From the NCBI RefSeq assembly GCF_935822925.1, contig NZ_CAKXZS010000011.1, forward strand, positions 103,282 through 167,281: a DNA stretch of 64,000 nt, written 5' to 3'. The stretch's first letter is position 1, and each line of letters opens with the position of its first letter. Source of the stretch: Mesorhizobium ventifaucium (GTDB lineage Bacteria > Pseudomonadota > Alphaproteobacteria > Rhizobiales > Rhizobiaceae). The notes below the pieces were generated by a model, which was not told where the DNA came from, searched no databases, and worked only from the letters and a program-made list of their open reading frames with translations. A program made the translations under genes and the position numbers. This document shows positions 46,548 through 57,598 of the stretch, piece after piece.

Positions 46548-46784
46548 ATGAAGAAGATCGTTCTTACCACCGCCGCGCTTTTGATTGCTGCCGGCAGCGC
46601 CTATGCCCGCAACGACAACGTTGGCGGAACCGATATCAACAAGCAGGCGACCATCAACGTCGACAACACGCAGACGTCTTCAGTACGCAATACCGGCTCG
46701 CCGGTCTACAAGCTGCTCAACGCGTCGGGCGACGTAGAGAAGTCCGCCCCGCAGGGCGCCGACCGGAACCTGTTCGGCCGCTAG
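46548..46784 (+). CDS. DUF680 secreted small protein, copy 2
   Basis: A 78-residue paralogue of the preceding gene. The signal peptide is MKKIVLTTAALLIAAGSAYA; the mature chain ends QGADRNLFGR. The spacing of S-x-RN-x-x-S/G in the middle and the DRNLFG end are shared with copy 1. CAGGAG precedes the ATG. The conserved end suggests a shared but unknown periplasmic role. Confidence 0.85.
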   Translation: MKKIVLTTAALLIAAGSAYARNDNVGGTDINKQATINVDNTQTSSVRNTGSPVYKLLNASGDVEKSAPQGADRNLFGR

Positions 46785-46905
46785 AGCGGTCATCGTTTCA
46801 CGGAAACGCCGAACCGCTCTATTTCTTTGTTTTTGCGCAATTCGCTAGGGAAAGCGCAATGCGCTTTCCTCGGGAAAACCGTTTCACACTTTTCCTGGAA
46901 TTGCT
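46783..46905. repeat. Hairpins and dispersed element after the DUF680 pair
   Basis: AGAGCGGT (46783-46790) pairs with ACCGCTCT (46813-46820), followed by a T-rich run (ATTTCTTTGTTTTT), a likely terminator. GGAAAGCGC (46849-46857) and GCGCTTTCC (46861-46869) make a second hairpin. The final ACTTTTCCTGGAATTGCT (46888-46905) is an exact copy of 12775-12792. Confidence 0.65.
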
Positions 46906-46996
46906 CTAACAGCGACCGGAACGCACAAGAGCGGCGGGCTTTGCCCGCCGCTCTCGTTTTTGCGTCACCAAACATCCAGCAGTTCGGCTGCCGCTC

Positions 46997-48109
<1,113 letters not shown>

Positions 48110-48134
48110 GGGTTCCCTCCAGTGAATTGCCAAC

Positions 48135-49799
<1,665 letters not shown>

Positions 49800-49803
49800 G
49801 ATC

Positions 49804-50958
49804 TCAACCTCCCTTCACCGAGCCGGCAAGCAGCCCGCGAACGAAATAGCGCTGCAGCGAGAAGAACACGACCAGCGGCACGACAATGGTGATGAAGGCC
49901 GATGTCGTCAGGATCTCCCAGTCGCCGCCGCGCGAGCCGAGCAACGCGTTGAGCTTGGCGGTCAGCACGATCTGGTCGCCCTCGGTGCCGAGGAAAACCA
50001 TCGCAACCAGCAGGTCGTTCCACACCCACAGGAACTGGAAGATGGCGAAGGAGGCCAGCACCGGGAACGACAGCGGCAGCACGATCTTGACGAAAATCTC
50101 GAAATCGCTGGCGCCGTCGATGCGCGCCGATTCCATGATCTCGCGCGGCAGGCCGGCAATGTAGCTTCTCAGGAGATAGATGGCGAAGGGCAGGCCGAAA
50201 CCGGTATGCGCCAGCCAGATGCCGAGATAGGTTTTCGACGGCACGCCGAAGAAGCTGCCGACGCCGTTGTAGAGTTTTAGCAGCGGGATCAGCGACATCT
50301 GCAGTGGCACGACCAAGAGCCCGATGATCACCGCGATGAGCAACGCCCGGCCGGGAAAGCGCATCCAGGCCAGCGCATAGGCGGCGAACGCCGCGATCAG
50401 GATCGGGATGACCGTCGCCGGAATGGTGACGGTCAGCGAATTCATGAAGGAGCGGCCGATGCCTTCCGAAAACAGCACCGTATTGTAATTGTCGGTGGTG
50501 AATTTCGGCGGCGCCGACGAGGCGTAATAGACGCGCTGGCCGCGCTCGCCCTCGAACGGCTTGGTCGAGGTCATGACGAAACTGCCGTCGGCGTTGAGCT
50601 GCAAGGTCTCGCCGTCGCCGAGATCGGCTGTCGTGCCGGCGGGATATTGCGTCGGCGCCGATGACTTGACGCCGAAGGCGCTGATGTCGCGGGCCGGATC
50701 GTCGCCGAAGATGTTGCCCTCGAGGACGAACTTGCCGTCCTTCTCGACTTGCGCCGAGGCGGGTGGCAGCCGCCCCGCTTCCGTCTGCGTAGAACTGGCG
50801 AACGAGTTCCACCAGCCCGAGGCGATGATCTGATCCTTGTCGCGCAGCGACGAGACGAGAATGCCGAGCGTCGGGATCGTCCAGATCGCGACGAAGATGA
50901 AGACCGCGATATGGACGCCGAAACGGCTGGCAAAGGACTTTCCGGTCGCCACAGCCAT
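49804..50958 (-). CDS. aglG: Alpha-glucoside ABC transporter permease AglG
   Basis: A 384-residue CUT1 inner-membrane permease. The first segment is at about 15-33; a large periplasmic loop (about 40-165) follows, longer than in MalG, then the five C-terminal helices with the EAA-type loop (PREIMESARIDGASDFEIFVKIVLPLS). It forms the channel with AglF. Its start is 1 bp after the aglF stop. Confidence 0.92.
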   Translation of the reverse strand: MAVATGKSFASRFGVHIAVFIFVAIWTIPTLGILVSSLRDKDQIIASGWWNSFASSTQTEAGRLPPASAQVEKDGKFVLEGNIFGDDPARDISAFGVKSSAPTQYPAGTTADLGDGETLQLNADGSFVMTSTKPFEGERGQRVYYASSAPPKFTTDNYNTVLFSEGIGRSFMNSLTVTIPATVIPILIAAFAAYALAWMRFPGRALLIAVIIGLLVVPLQMSLIPLLKLYNGVGSFFGVPSKTYLGIWLAHTGFGLPFAIYLLRSYIAGLPREIMESARIDGASDFEIFVKIVLPLSFPVLASFAIFQFLWVWNDLLVAMVFLGTEGDQIVLTAKLNALLGSRGGDWEILTTSAFITIVVPLVVFFSLQRYFVRGLLAGSVKGG

Positions 50959-50959
50959 C

Positions 50960-51973
50960 TCAATGCCCTCCCGTCTCTTTGTTGGCCTGACGGATGTTCC
51001 AGATCATGATCGGAATGACTGCGATCATGATGATGATGGCGATGGTGGCGCCGCGACCGAAATCGCCGCCGCCGCGGAACATCCAGTCGAACATCAGATT
51101 GGCCAGCACCTGGCTGTTCCATTGGCCGTTGGTCATCGTCAGCACGATGTCGAACACCTTCAGCACCAGGATGGTGATGGTGGTCCAGACGACGGCGATC
51201 GTTCCCCAGATCTGCGGCACCATGATCTTCCAGAAGATCTGGAACGGATTGGCGCCGTCGATGACGGCCGCTTCGAGCGTCTCTTCGGGAATACCCCGCA
51301 AGGCAGAGGACAGGATGACCATGGCAAAGCCGGTCTGGATCCAGATCAGGATGATCATCAGGAAGAAATTGTTCCAGAACGGCAGCGAGATCCAGACCTG
51401 CGGCTGGCCGCCGAAATACTGGATGATGGCGTTGAGCAGGCCGATCTGCGTCTGGCCCTCGCCGCGATACTCGTAGATGAATTTCCAGATGACGCTGGCG
51501 CCGACGAAGGAGATGGCCAGCGGCAGGAAGATCAGGCTCTTGGCGATGGTGCCCCACCAGATCTTGTCGGTGAGGACGGCGATGATCAGCCCGAGGAAGG
51601 TGCAGGCGGCCGGCACCACCGCCAGCCAGATGATGTTGTTGAAGATGGCGTTGCGGAACTCGCGGTCGCCGAACGCCCATTCATAGTTGGCGAAGCCGAC
51701 GAAATTGTTGCCACCACGATCGAGGAATGACAGCCTCAGCGTCTCCACCACCGGGTAGATCAGGTAGATGGTGAGGATGATCATGGCCGGGCCGACGAAC
51801 AGCCACGGCCGGATCATCCCCTGCCGGCGCAGATTGTCGATGGCCGCCGCACCTGCGACGCCGCGCGACGGGAAAATGACGTCCACCAGTTTGTTGGCGC
51901 CCCAGAAATAGGCGACGCAGCCGCCGACGCCGACGACGATGACAAATATGGCCGAAAAAATCTGAGCCGCCAC
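50960..51973 (-). CDS. aglF: Alpha-glucoside ABC transporter permease AglF
   Basis: A 337-residue CUT1 permease with about seven to eight membrane helices. The EAA loop is GIPEETLEAAVIDGANPFQIFWKIMVPQ. The N-terminal helix (FSAIFVIVVGVGGCVAYFWG) lies before a cytosolic loop. Gene order and length match S. meliloti aglF. The 235-bp gap to aglE (51974-52208) shows no gene. Confidence 0.92.
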   Translation of the reverse strand: MAAQIFSAIFVIVVGVGGCVAYFWGANKLVDVIFPSRGVAGAAAIDNLRRQGMIRPWLFVGPAMIILTIYLIYPVVETLRLSFLDRGGNNFVGFANYEWAFGDREFRNAIFNNIIWLAVVPAACTFLGLIIAVLTDKIWWGTIAKSLIFLPLAISFVGASVIWKFIYEYRGEGQTQIGLLNAIIQYFGGQPQVWISLPFWNNFFLMIILIWIQTGFAMVILSSALRGIPEETLEAAVIDGANPFQIFWKIMVPQIWGTIAVVWTTITILVLKVFDIVLTMTNGQWNSQVLANLMFDWMFRGGGDFGRGATIAIIIMIAVIPIMIWNIRQANKETGGH

Positions 51974-52208
51974 GGGTCCCTCCCTCTGCGCATTGTCCGC
52001 CAGTCGAGCATGGCTTTGACGATGCGATATAGGCCGATTCAGTTGTTTGGAACGCGACCGGATGCAAGGCAGGGTTTTGCTCTTGCTGGTCGCGCGTCAT
52101 GCCGGAATGTGCTCATAAAAAATTGCTGCGGCGCGGGCCGCCGGTTGGATCCGGGCCACTGAGGCCCGAATCCATGCAGGATCGTAGTGCGCACGTCAGC
52201 CGGGACGC

Positions 52209-53564
52209 CTACTTGATCGCGTCCCAGCTCTTCTGGATGTCGGTGGCGACATCCTGGGGGGACTTGCCGCCGACAAGATCGATCATACCGGTCCAGAAGG
52301 CGCCGGCGCCGATCTTGCCCGGCATCAGGTCGGACCCGTCGAAGCGGAAGGTCGAGGCCTCGGCAAGGATTTCGCCCTGCTTCTTCAGCGCGTCGCTGGC
52401 ATAGGCCTCCTTGTTGACCGATTTGAACGGCGTCACGAAGCCGCCCTGGGCCATCCAGATCTCATGGGCGAGCGGCATCTTCAGGAATTCGATGAACGCG
52501 CGGGCACTCTTGCTATCCTTGGTGATCATGGCCAGCGTGCCGGCGCCGAGCACCGGGGTGCCGAGGTCGGGCTTGGCAGCGTAAGGCGGGAAGTAGAAGA
52601 AGTCGGCGTCCTGGCCGATCTCGGTGCCTTCCGGGAAGAAGGTCGGGATGAACGACGCCTGATGGTGTAAATAGCATTTCGGCGGAACCGAGAAGAGGCC
52701 CTTCGGGCTGTCGCGGAAATCGGTCGCCGCCACCGCCTTGGCGCCGCCGTCGACCATCTTGTCGTCGGTCGCGATCTTGCCGAAAATGTCGATGGCATTG
52801 ACCACCGCGGGGTCGTTGAACGGAATCTCGTTCTTCACCCACTTGTCGTAGGTCTCGGGCGTCTGGGTGCGCAGCATGATGTCCTCGACCCAGTCGGTCG
52901 CCGGCCAGCCGGTGGCGCCGCCCGAACCGAGCCCGATGCACCATGGCGTGCCGCCGTCGGCGATGATCTGCTTTTCGAGCTCGGCGAGTTCTTCCTGCGT
53001 CTTCGGCACCTCGTAGTCGGCTTCCTCGAAATTGTCCGGCGAGTACCAGACCAGCGATTTCACGTCGGCCTTGTAGGGGAAGGCGAAGAAGCCCGGCTTG
53101 CCGTCCTTGTCCTTGAAGGTGCCGAGATCGACCCATGACTGGCCGGCGCCGTAATTGTCCTTGATCCAGTTGGCGGTGTCGTCGCCGAGCGGCGTCAGCA
53201 GGCCCTTGGACGCCAGATCCTGGATCAGGCCCGGCTGCGGCAGCACGGCGATGTTGGGCGGGCTGCCGGCTTGCGTGTCGATGACGATCTGCTGTTCGTA
53301 ATTTTCCGACGATGAGTATTTGACCTCGGCGCCGGTGGCTTCCGAAAAATAGTCGAGAACGGTGCGGATGAGGCCCTCGTCCTCGCCGCGCCACGGCCCG
53401 AAGATCGACAGCGTCTCGCCCTTGAGGTCGACCTTCTTCAACTCTTCGTAGTTCGCCCAGTTGAAGCGAGGGTCTTCGCCCGGCTTGAACTTCAGTTCGG
53501 CTTGCGCCGGTGCGCCCAGGGCGAGCGCGACAAAGGCGGCGCTCAGCAGAAGCATTTTCTTCAT
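52209..53564 (-). CDS. aglE: Alpha-glucoside ABC transporter substrate-binding protein
   Basis: A 451-residue periplasmic binding protein (family 1). The signal peptide is MKKMLLLSAAFVALALGAPAQA (1-22). Binding-fold landmarks include KGETLSIFGPWRGEDEGL near the N-terminus and WPATDWVEDIMLRTQTPETYDKW. The ATG at 53564 follows GGGAGGGAAT. It is the first gene of the agl operon, divergent from aglR. Confidence 0.93.
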   Translation of the reverse strand: MKKMLLLSAAFVALALGAPAQAELKFKPGEDPRFNWANYEELKKVDLKGETLSIFGPWRGEDEGLIRTVLDYFSEATGAEVKYSSSENYEQQIVIDTQAGSPPNIAVLPQPGLIQDLASKGLLTPLGDDTANWIKDNYGAGQSWVDLGTFKDKDGKPGFFAFPYKADVKSLVWYSPDNFEEADYEVPKTQEELAELEKQIIADGGTPWCIGLGSGGATGWPATDWVEDIMLRTQTPETYDKWVKNEIPFNDPAVVNAIDIFGKIATDDKMVDGGAKAVAATDFRDSPKGLFSVPPKCYLHHQASFIPTFFPEGTEIGQDADFFYFPPYAAKPDLGTPVLGAGTLAMITKDSKSARAFIEFLKMPLAHEIWMAQGGFVTPFKSVNKEAYASDALKKQGEILAEASTFRFDGSDLMPGKIGAGAFWTGMIDLVGGKSPQDVATDIQKSWDAIK

Positions 53565-53675
53565 TGGTATTCCCTCCCAGTGGTGACAAACACCGGACGG
53601 AACCTCCATTCCGTCCGCCGACGCCGCAGGACTGTGACTCACTCGGAAAGGAACCGCAACCTTTCGAAGAGCCTT

Positions 53676-53689
53676 CCAAAGCGCTTTGG
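53676..53689. promoter_or_regulatory. Candidate AglR operator upstream of aglE
   Basis: CCAAAGCGCTTTGG, a perfect 14-bp palindrome with the central CG expected for LacI-family sites, lying 112 bp upstream of the aglE start. The core AAAGCGCTTT recurs at 53895-53904. Both sites lie in the 358-bp aglE-aglR gap. Confidence 0.7.
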
Positions 53690-53804
53690 GATTTCATCAC
53701 GCCACTGAATGAATCAGAAGTCAAGAGGGCGGCAACTAATCGATTTAGCATCGTGGCCGCATGAGCAAACAATATGCGCTGCAGCACCGTTTTGGGCGCT
53801 GCAA

Positions 53805-53904
53805 AAGCAAATTTTGCTTCAAACCGGTTAAAAAGGGTGCTTATGATCTTCGCATCAGTAGCGCGGGCCGCCACGGCGCGAGCAATCCGTAGTTAAAGCG
53901 CTTT
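53805..53904. promoter_or_regulatory. Further palindromes in the aglE-aglR gap, including a second AglR-type site
   Basis: AAGCAAATTTTGCTT (53805-53819) and AACCGGTT (53822-53829) are short palindromes in an AT-rich stretch. AAAGCGCTTT (53895-53904) repeats the core of the site at 53676 and lies 18 bp before the aglR GTG, a position suited to autorepression. Confidence 0.55.
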
Positions 53905-53922
53905 GGGGCTTGGAGGCCTTCG

Positions 53923-54945
53923 GTGAACCTCAAACAGCTCTCCCACATGCTGGCGCTTTCGCAGACAACGGTCAGCCGCGCGCTGAACGGCTACCCGGAA
54001 GTCAACGAGGAAACGCGCCGGCGGGTGATCGACGCCGCCAAGCGCCACGGCTACCGCCCCAACCCGAGCGCGCGCCGGCTGGCCACCGGCAAGACCGGGA
54101 TGATCGGCTATGTCTTGCCGACCGGGACGGCCGTCGACATCGACCCGCATTTCGTCGAATTCCTGTCGGGTCTCGGCGACTACGCCCGTTCTCACGAACT
54201 CGACCTGGTGCTGTCCCCGGCCGATGCCGACGACCAGGAGACGACCTATCGGCGCATCGTCGCCAACCGGCAGGTCGACGCCGTCTACATCTCCTCGCCG
54301 AGGCCGGCCGACCGGCGGGTGGCGCTGGTCAGCACGCTCGGCATCCCGTTTATCGTTCATGGCCGCAGCGAAGGCCTCGATTTCGACTACCCTTTCACCG
54401 ACATCGACAATGAGGGCGCCTTCCACGAGGCGGCACGGCTGCTCGTCCAGCTCGGTCACCGGCGGCTGGCGCTGATCAACGGCGACGGCCGCGAGACCTT
54501 CGCCATTCACCGCGAGCGTGGCGTGCGCCGGGCACTGGCTGCAAGCGGTCTGGCTCTTGGCCAAGGCCATGTCTGTTCCCTCGCCATGACCGAGGAGAAC
54601 GGCTACCGCGCCGCCAGACGGTTGCTTGAGCGAAGCGATGCGCCGACCGCGATCGCCTGCTCCAGCCTGATCATGGCGCTCGGCGTCGTGCGTGCGGTGC
54701 GCGACCTCGGCCTCACCATTCCGGGCGACCTGTCGCTGATCGCCCATGACGATGTCTTCCCCTGGCTGAAGCCGGAGAATTTTTCGGTGCCGTTGTCGAC
54801 GACGCGTTCGTCGATCCGGTTGGCCGGCGCGCGCGTCGCCGAGCGGCTGGCGGCGCGGATTTCCGGATCGGAGGAGGGCGCCCGCGGGGAAGTCTGGCCG
54901 GTCGATCTGGTGATCAGGGGATCGGTCGCCGGCGCGCCTGCGTAG
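53923..54945 (+). CDS. aglR: LacI-family regulator of the agl operon
   Basis: A 340-residue repressor starting at GTG after TTGGAGG (8-nt spacing). The HTH is NLKQLSHMLALSQTTVSRALNGYPEVNEETRRRV at about 2-35 (given in two parts: helix-turn-helix to Leu21, hinge RRLATGKTGMIGY). The sugar-binding core contains VDAVYISSPR and a dimer interface. It is divergent from aglE, and AAAGCGCTTT-type sites lie between. Confidence 0.92.
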   Translation: MNLKQLSHMLALSQTTVSRALNGYPEVNEETRRRVIDAAKRHGYRPNPSARRLATGKTGMIGYVLPTGTAVDIDPHFVEFLSGLGDYARSHELDLVLSPADADDQETTYRRIVANRQVDAVYISSPRPADRRVALVSTLGIPFIVHGRSEGLDFDYPFTDIDNEGAFHEAARLLVQLGHRRLALINGDGRETFAIHRERGVRRALAASGLALGQGHVCSLAMTEENGYRAARRLLERSDAPTAIACSSLIMALGVVRAVRDLGLTIPGDLSLIAHDDVFPWLKPENFSVPLSTTRSSIRLAGARVAERLAARISGSEEGARGEVWPVDLVIRGSVAGAPA

Positions 54946-55668
54946 AGGTTCGGAATAACCGCGTTCGAGCCATTTGCGACGTCTGCCACCCTCGTTCATA
55001 TCATAAAAGCCGTCCTAGGGATTGAAACCCCTCGGTAAACTTGTCGTCCAATCTCCGTTGGGCCAATTTCACTTGATAGACGCTTCTCGGAGGCCTTCTC
55101 CGCCGCCATATGTTGAGAGATTTCGCGACCCGGTCGACAGGCGCGCGATCGGTCTCCGTCGCTGCCGTCATGGCGGTCGAGCCGCCTGGCTCCCTGTCTG
55201 CTCTGTTGCCCTATCGGCCAAAAAGGTTCGCCGCTTTCCGCCCGGATTTTCGAAAGCTAACCGAAGAGCGGAGAGGTTGCCAGAGTGTACCGTTCTCCTG
55301 GTTTTAGGGTCCTGTCTCGGTCAGGGGCGCCAAGCAAAAGGCGGCCGTCAGGGCTCGCAAGGCGGCGGCCATGACGCGGCTCATGCGCGTCGGGCAAGGT
55401 GCAGTCGTTCTGCCTCGGACGGAGCGTCATTGGGCGACACCGCGGCGCAGGGATTCCCGACAGTTTTGTAACTCACCGGTCCGCTGCCGGGCGACTAAGG
55501 TCCCGATTCGCAACCACAACCCAGCTGAAGAAGCGAATGTCATGACCAACAACAGCTTTGCGGCCGGGATTCTCGTGGATCGATCGCCAATGCCGGTGTT
55601 CGACGGCTCAAAGCGTCCGTGCGACTGGTGGGGCGCATGAGGCCTTGCGCGGTCGGAAGGAGCTTTCC
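54946..55668. other. 723-bp region with no supported gene
   Basis: Several short open frames exist, for example 55110-55307 and 55542-55640, but none has a convincing ribosome binding site plus recognisable domain. The base composition is less GC-biased and codon-like periodicity is weak compared with neighbours. It lies between aglR and a frameshifted dehydrogenase, so it may be decayed DNA. AAGGAG at 55658-55663 belongs to the next gene. Confidence 0.5.
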
Positions 55669-56669
55669 ATGAGACTGATTAGGCTGAAAGCGCCGGGAGG
55701 CTTGAAAAATCTCAAGCTGGTCGAGGAAGATTGCCCGGAACCAGGGCCGGGTGAGTTGCTTGTCAGGATACGGGCGTGTTCGTTGAATTTCCACGACAGC
55801 ATGGTGGCGCTGGGAAAGAAACCGTGCGCCGATGGCCGCATCCCGCTGTCCGATGGCGCTGGAGAAGTGGTTGCGGTCTCAGACGATGTCCAAGAATTCA
55901 AGGCCGGAGATGCCGTCGTCAGCACCTATTGGCCCCGTTGGCTGGCAGGCGAACCGACGCCAGCCAACAAGAGTGGCGAATTGGGAGATGATGTTGACGG
56001 CTATGCCCGCGAATATGTGTGCATGCCGTGGCATTCACAAGGGCACCGGCAGACTTCACGCATATGGAGGCGGCAACGCTTACCTGTGCCGGCGTCACCG
56101 CCTGGAAAACCCTGATGGTGTGCGGCCAGGTGAAGCCTGGCGACACAGTGCTGGTCCTTGGCACGGGCAGTGTATCGCTGTTCGCGCTGCAGTTCGCAAA
56201 GATTGCGGGCGCTCGGGTTATTGCCACCTCTTCATCGGAGGAGAAGCTGGAAAAGCTCAAGCGGTTTGGAGCCGACATTGTCGTCAATTACAAGGCAGTG
56301 CCGGATTGGGGCCAGAAGGCAAGGGTTTTGACGGACGGACGCGGCGTCCATCATGTGATCGAGGTTGGCGGGCCCGGCACGTTGGCGCATTCGATAGCGG
56401 CTTGCAGGATGGGCGGCCACATCGCACTGATCGGTGTCTTGACTGGCTTTGCCGACAAGTTTCGATCCCGGCCCCTGTTTTCCAATCAGATTAGGGTCAG
56501 CGGAATCTCGATTGGCAGCAGGGCAGACCAGGAAGACATGATTCGTGCCATAGAGGCCAACCGTTTGAAGCCTGCTATCGACCGCGGTTTTCCCCTGCAG
56601 GAGATCGCCAATGCCTTCAAGCACTACGAGTCCCAAAAGCATTTTGGCAAGGTCTGTCTCGAACTTTGA
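55669..56669 (+). pseudogene. Zinc-type alcohol dehydrogenase (MDR family), frameshifted
   Basis: The first frame (from 55669) encodes MRLIRLKAPGGLKNLKLVEE to about DGYAREYVCMPWH, the N-terminal GroES-like domain of a medium-chain dehydrogenase. The second frame continues from AFTRAPADFTHMEAATLTCA, through the Rossmann motif VLVLGTGSVSLFALQFAKIAG, to the C-terminus at 56669. Both parts align to one roughly 333-residue protein, so a single-base indel near 56025-56040 breaks it. It has a good AAGGAG start. A sequencing error cannot be ruled out. Confidence 0.8.
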
Positions 56670-56750
56670 CTGCTGTATCTGGCCTCCATTGGGCGTCGCG
56701 CATTCGCCCCTGGGCTTCATGTTCTCCGCAAGCAAGCGCCAGGCACCAAA

Positions 56751-57590
56751 TCAGTCGAGAAATGGTCTGGCCTTCATGGTCGCCGGCACCGGCAAACCGA
56801 GGCGCGCAAGCACCGTAGGCGCGAGCTGCAGCTGGTCGAGCAGCGTGTCGGCCTCCGGACCCTTGCCCTGTCCGAAATAATACAGAGCAAAATCCTGCAT
56901 CTCGTCGTCATGGCCGCCATGATGGCCGCGATCGGTCTGGCCGTGATCGGCGGTGACGATCACCTCGTAGCCGGCTTTCCGCCAGCCCGGCAGGAAGGCG
57001 GCCAGCATGCCGTCCATCGCATAGACGGCATGGTCCATCTCGTGGCAGTCGTGGCCGAAGCGGTGGCCCATCGAGTCCAGCGTGCAGGTGTGCAGGATGC
57101 CGTAGTCGATGCCGTGGCGTCTGGTCAGCATGGTCAGCGTCGCGAACAGGTCGACGTCGCTCGGCGTCATCTGGTTGCGGGCATTGTAGCCGGTCATGGT
57201 GTGGAACCGGCCATGCGTGATCGGCCCGCCCGGCTCGTCGAACTCCATGTCCTCGACCAGATCGAAAGGATAGGCGCGGAAGAATTCGGACCAGTAGGAA
57301 TGGGTGACCGCGCCGGTCTTGCCACCGGCTTTGCTGACCTCGGAGAAGATATCCGGTTGCTCGACGCGGAACCGGTTCTCGTTGGTCAGGATACCATGCA
57401 CCTGCGGCGCCACGCCGGTGTGGATCGAGGCATAGCAGCAGGCCGAGGTCGATGGCAGCACAGAACGCATCTTCCAGATGTGCGCTTCGCCCGATTGCAC
57501 CCAGCCTTCGAGATTGCCCATCAGCCGGCGCCAGTTGCGGTAAGGCACGCCGTCGAGGACGATCAGCAGAAGTTTTGCCTTCAGCGCCAC
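56751..57590 (-). CDS. Alkaline phosphatase superfamily phosphodiesterase
   Basis: A 279-residue nucleotide pyrophosphatase/phosphodiesterase-type enzyme. The first metal site is LIVLDGVPYRN (Asp13 region), the nucleophile region is LPSTSACCYASIHTGVAP, and the second site is VIVTADHGQTDRGHHGG. No signal peptide is visible, so it is probably cytoplasmic. It starts 8 bp after the ABC ATPase gene on the same strand, so it is likely the last gene of that operon. Confidence 0.82.
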   Translation of the reverse strand: MALKAKLLLIVLDGVPYRNWRRLMGNLEGWVQSGEAHIWKMRSVLPSTSACCYASIHTGVAPQVHGILTNENRFRVEQPDIFSEVSKAGGKTGAVTHSYWSEFFRAYPFDLVEDMEFDEPGGPITHGRFHTMTGYNARNQMTPSDVDLFATLTMLTRRHGIDYGILHTCTLDSMGHRFGHDCHEMDHAVYAMDGMLAAFLPGWRKAGYEVIVTADHGQTDRGHHGGHDDEMQDFALYYFGQGKGPEADTLLDQLQLAPTVLARLGLPVPATMKARPFLD

Positions 57591-57598
57591 CGGGGTGT

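Noticed and set aside
55110..55307. Possible 65-aa protein between aglR and the dehydrogenase pseudogene
   Set aside because: No clear ribosome binding site and no recognisable domain; left as unassigned DNA.
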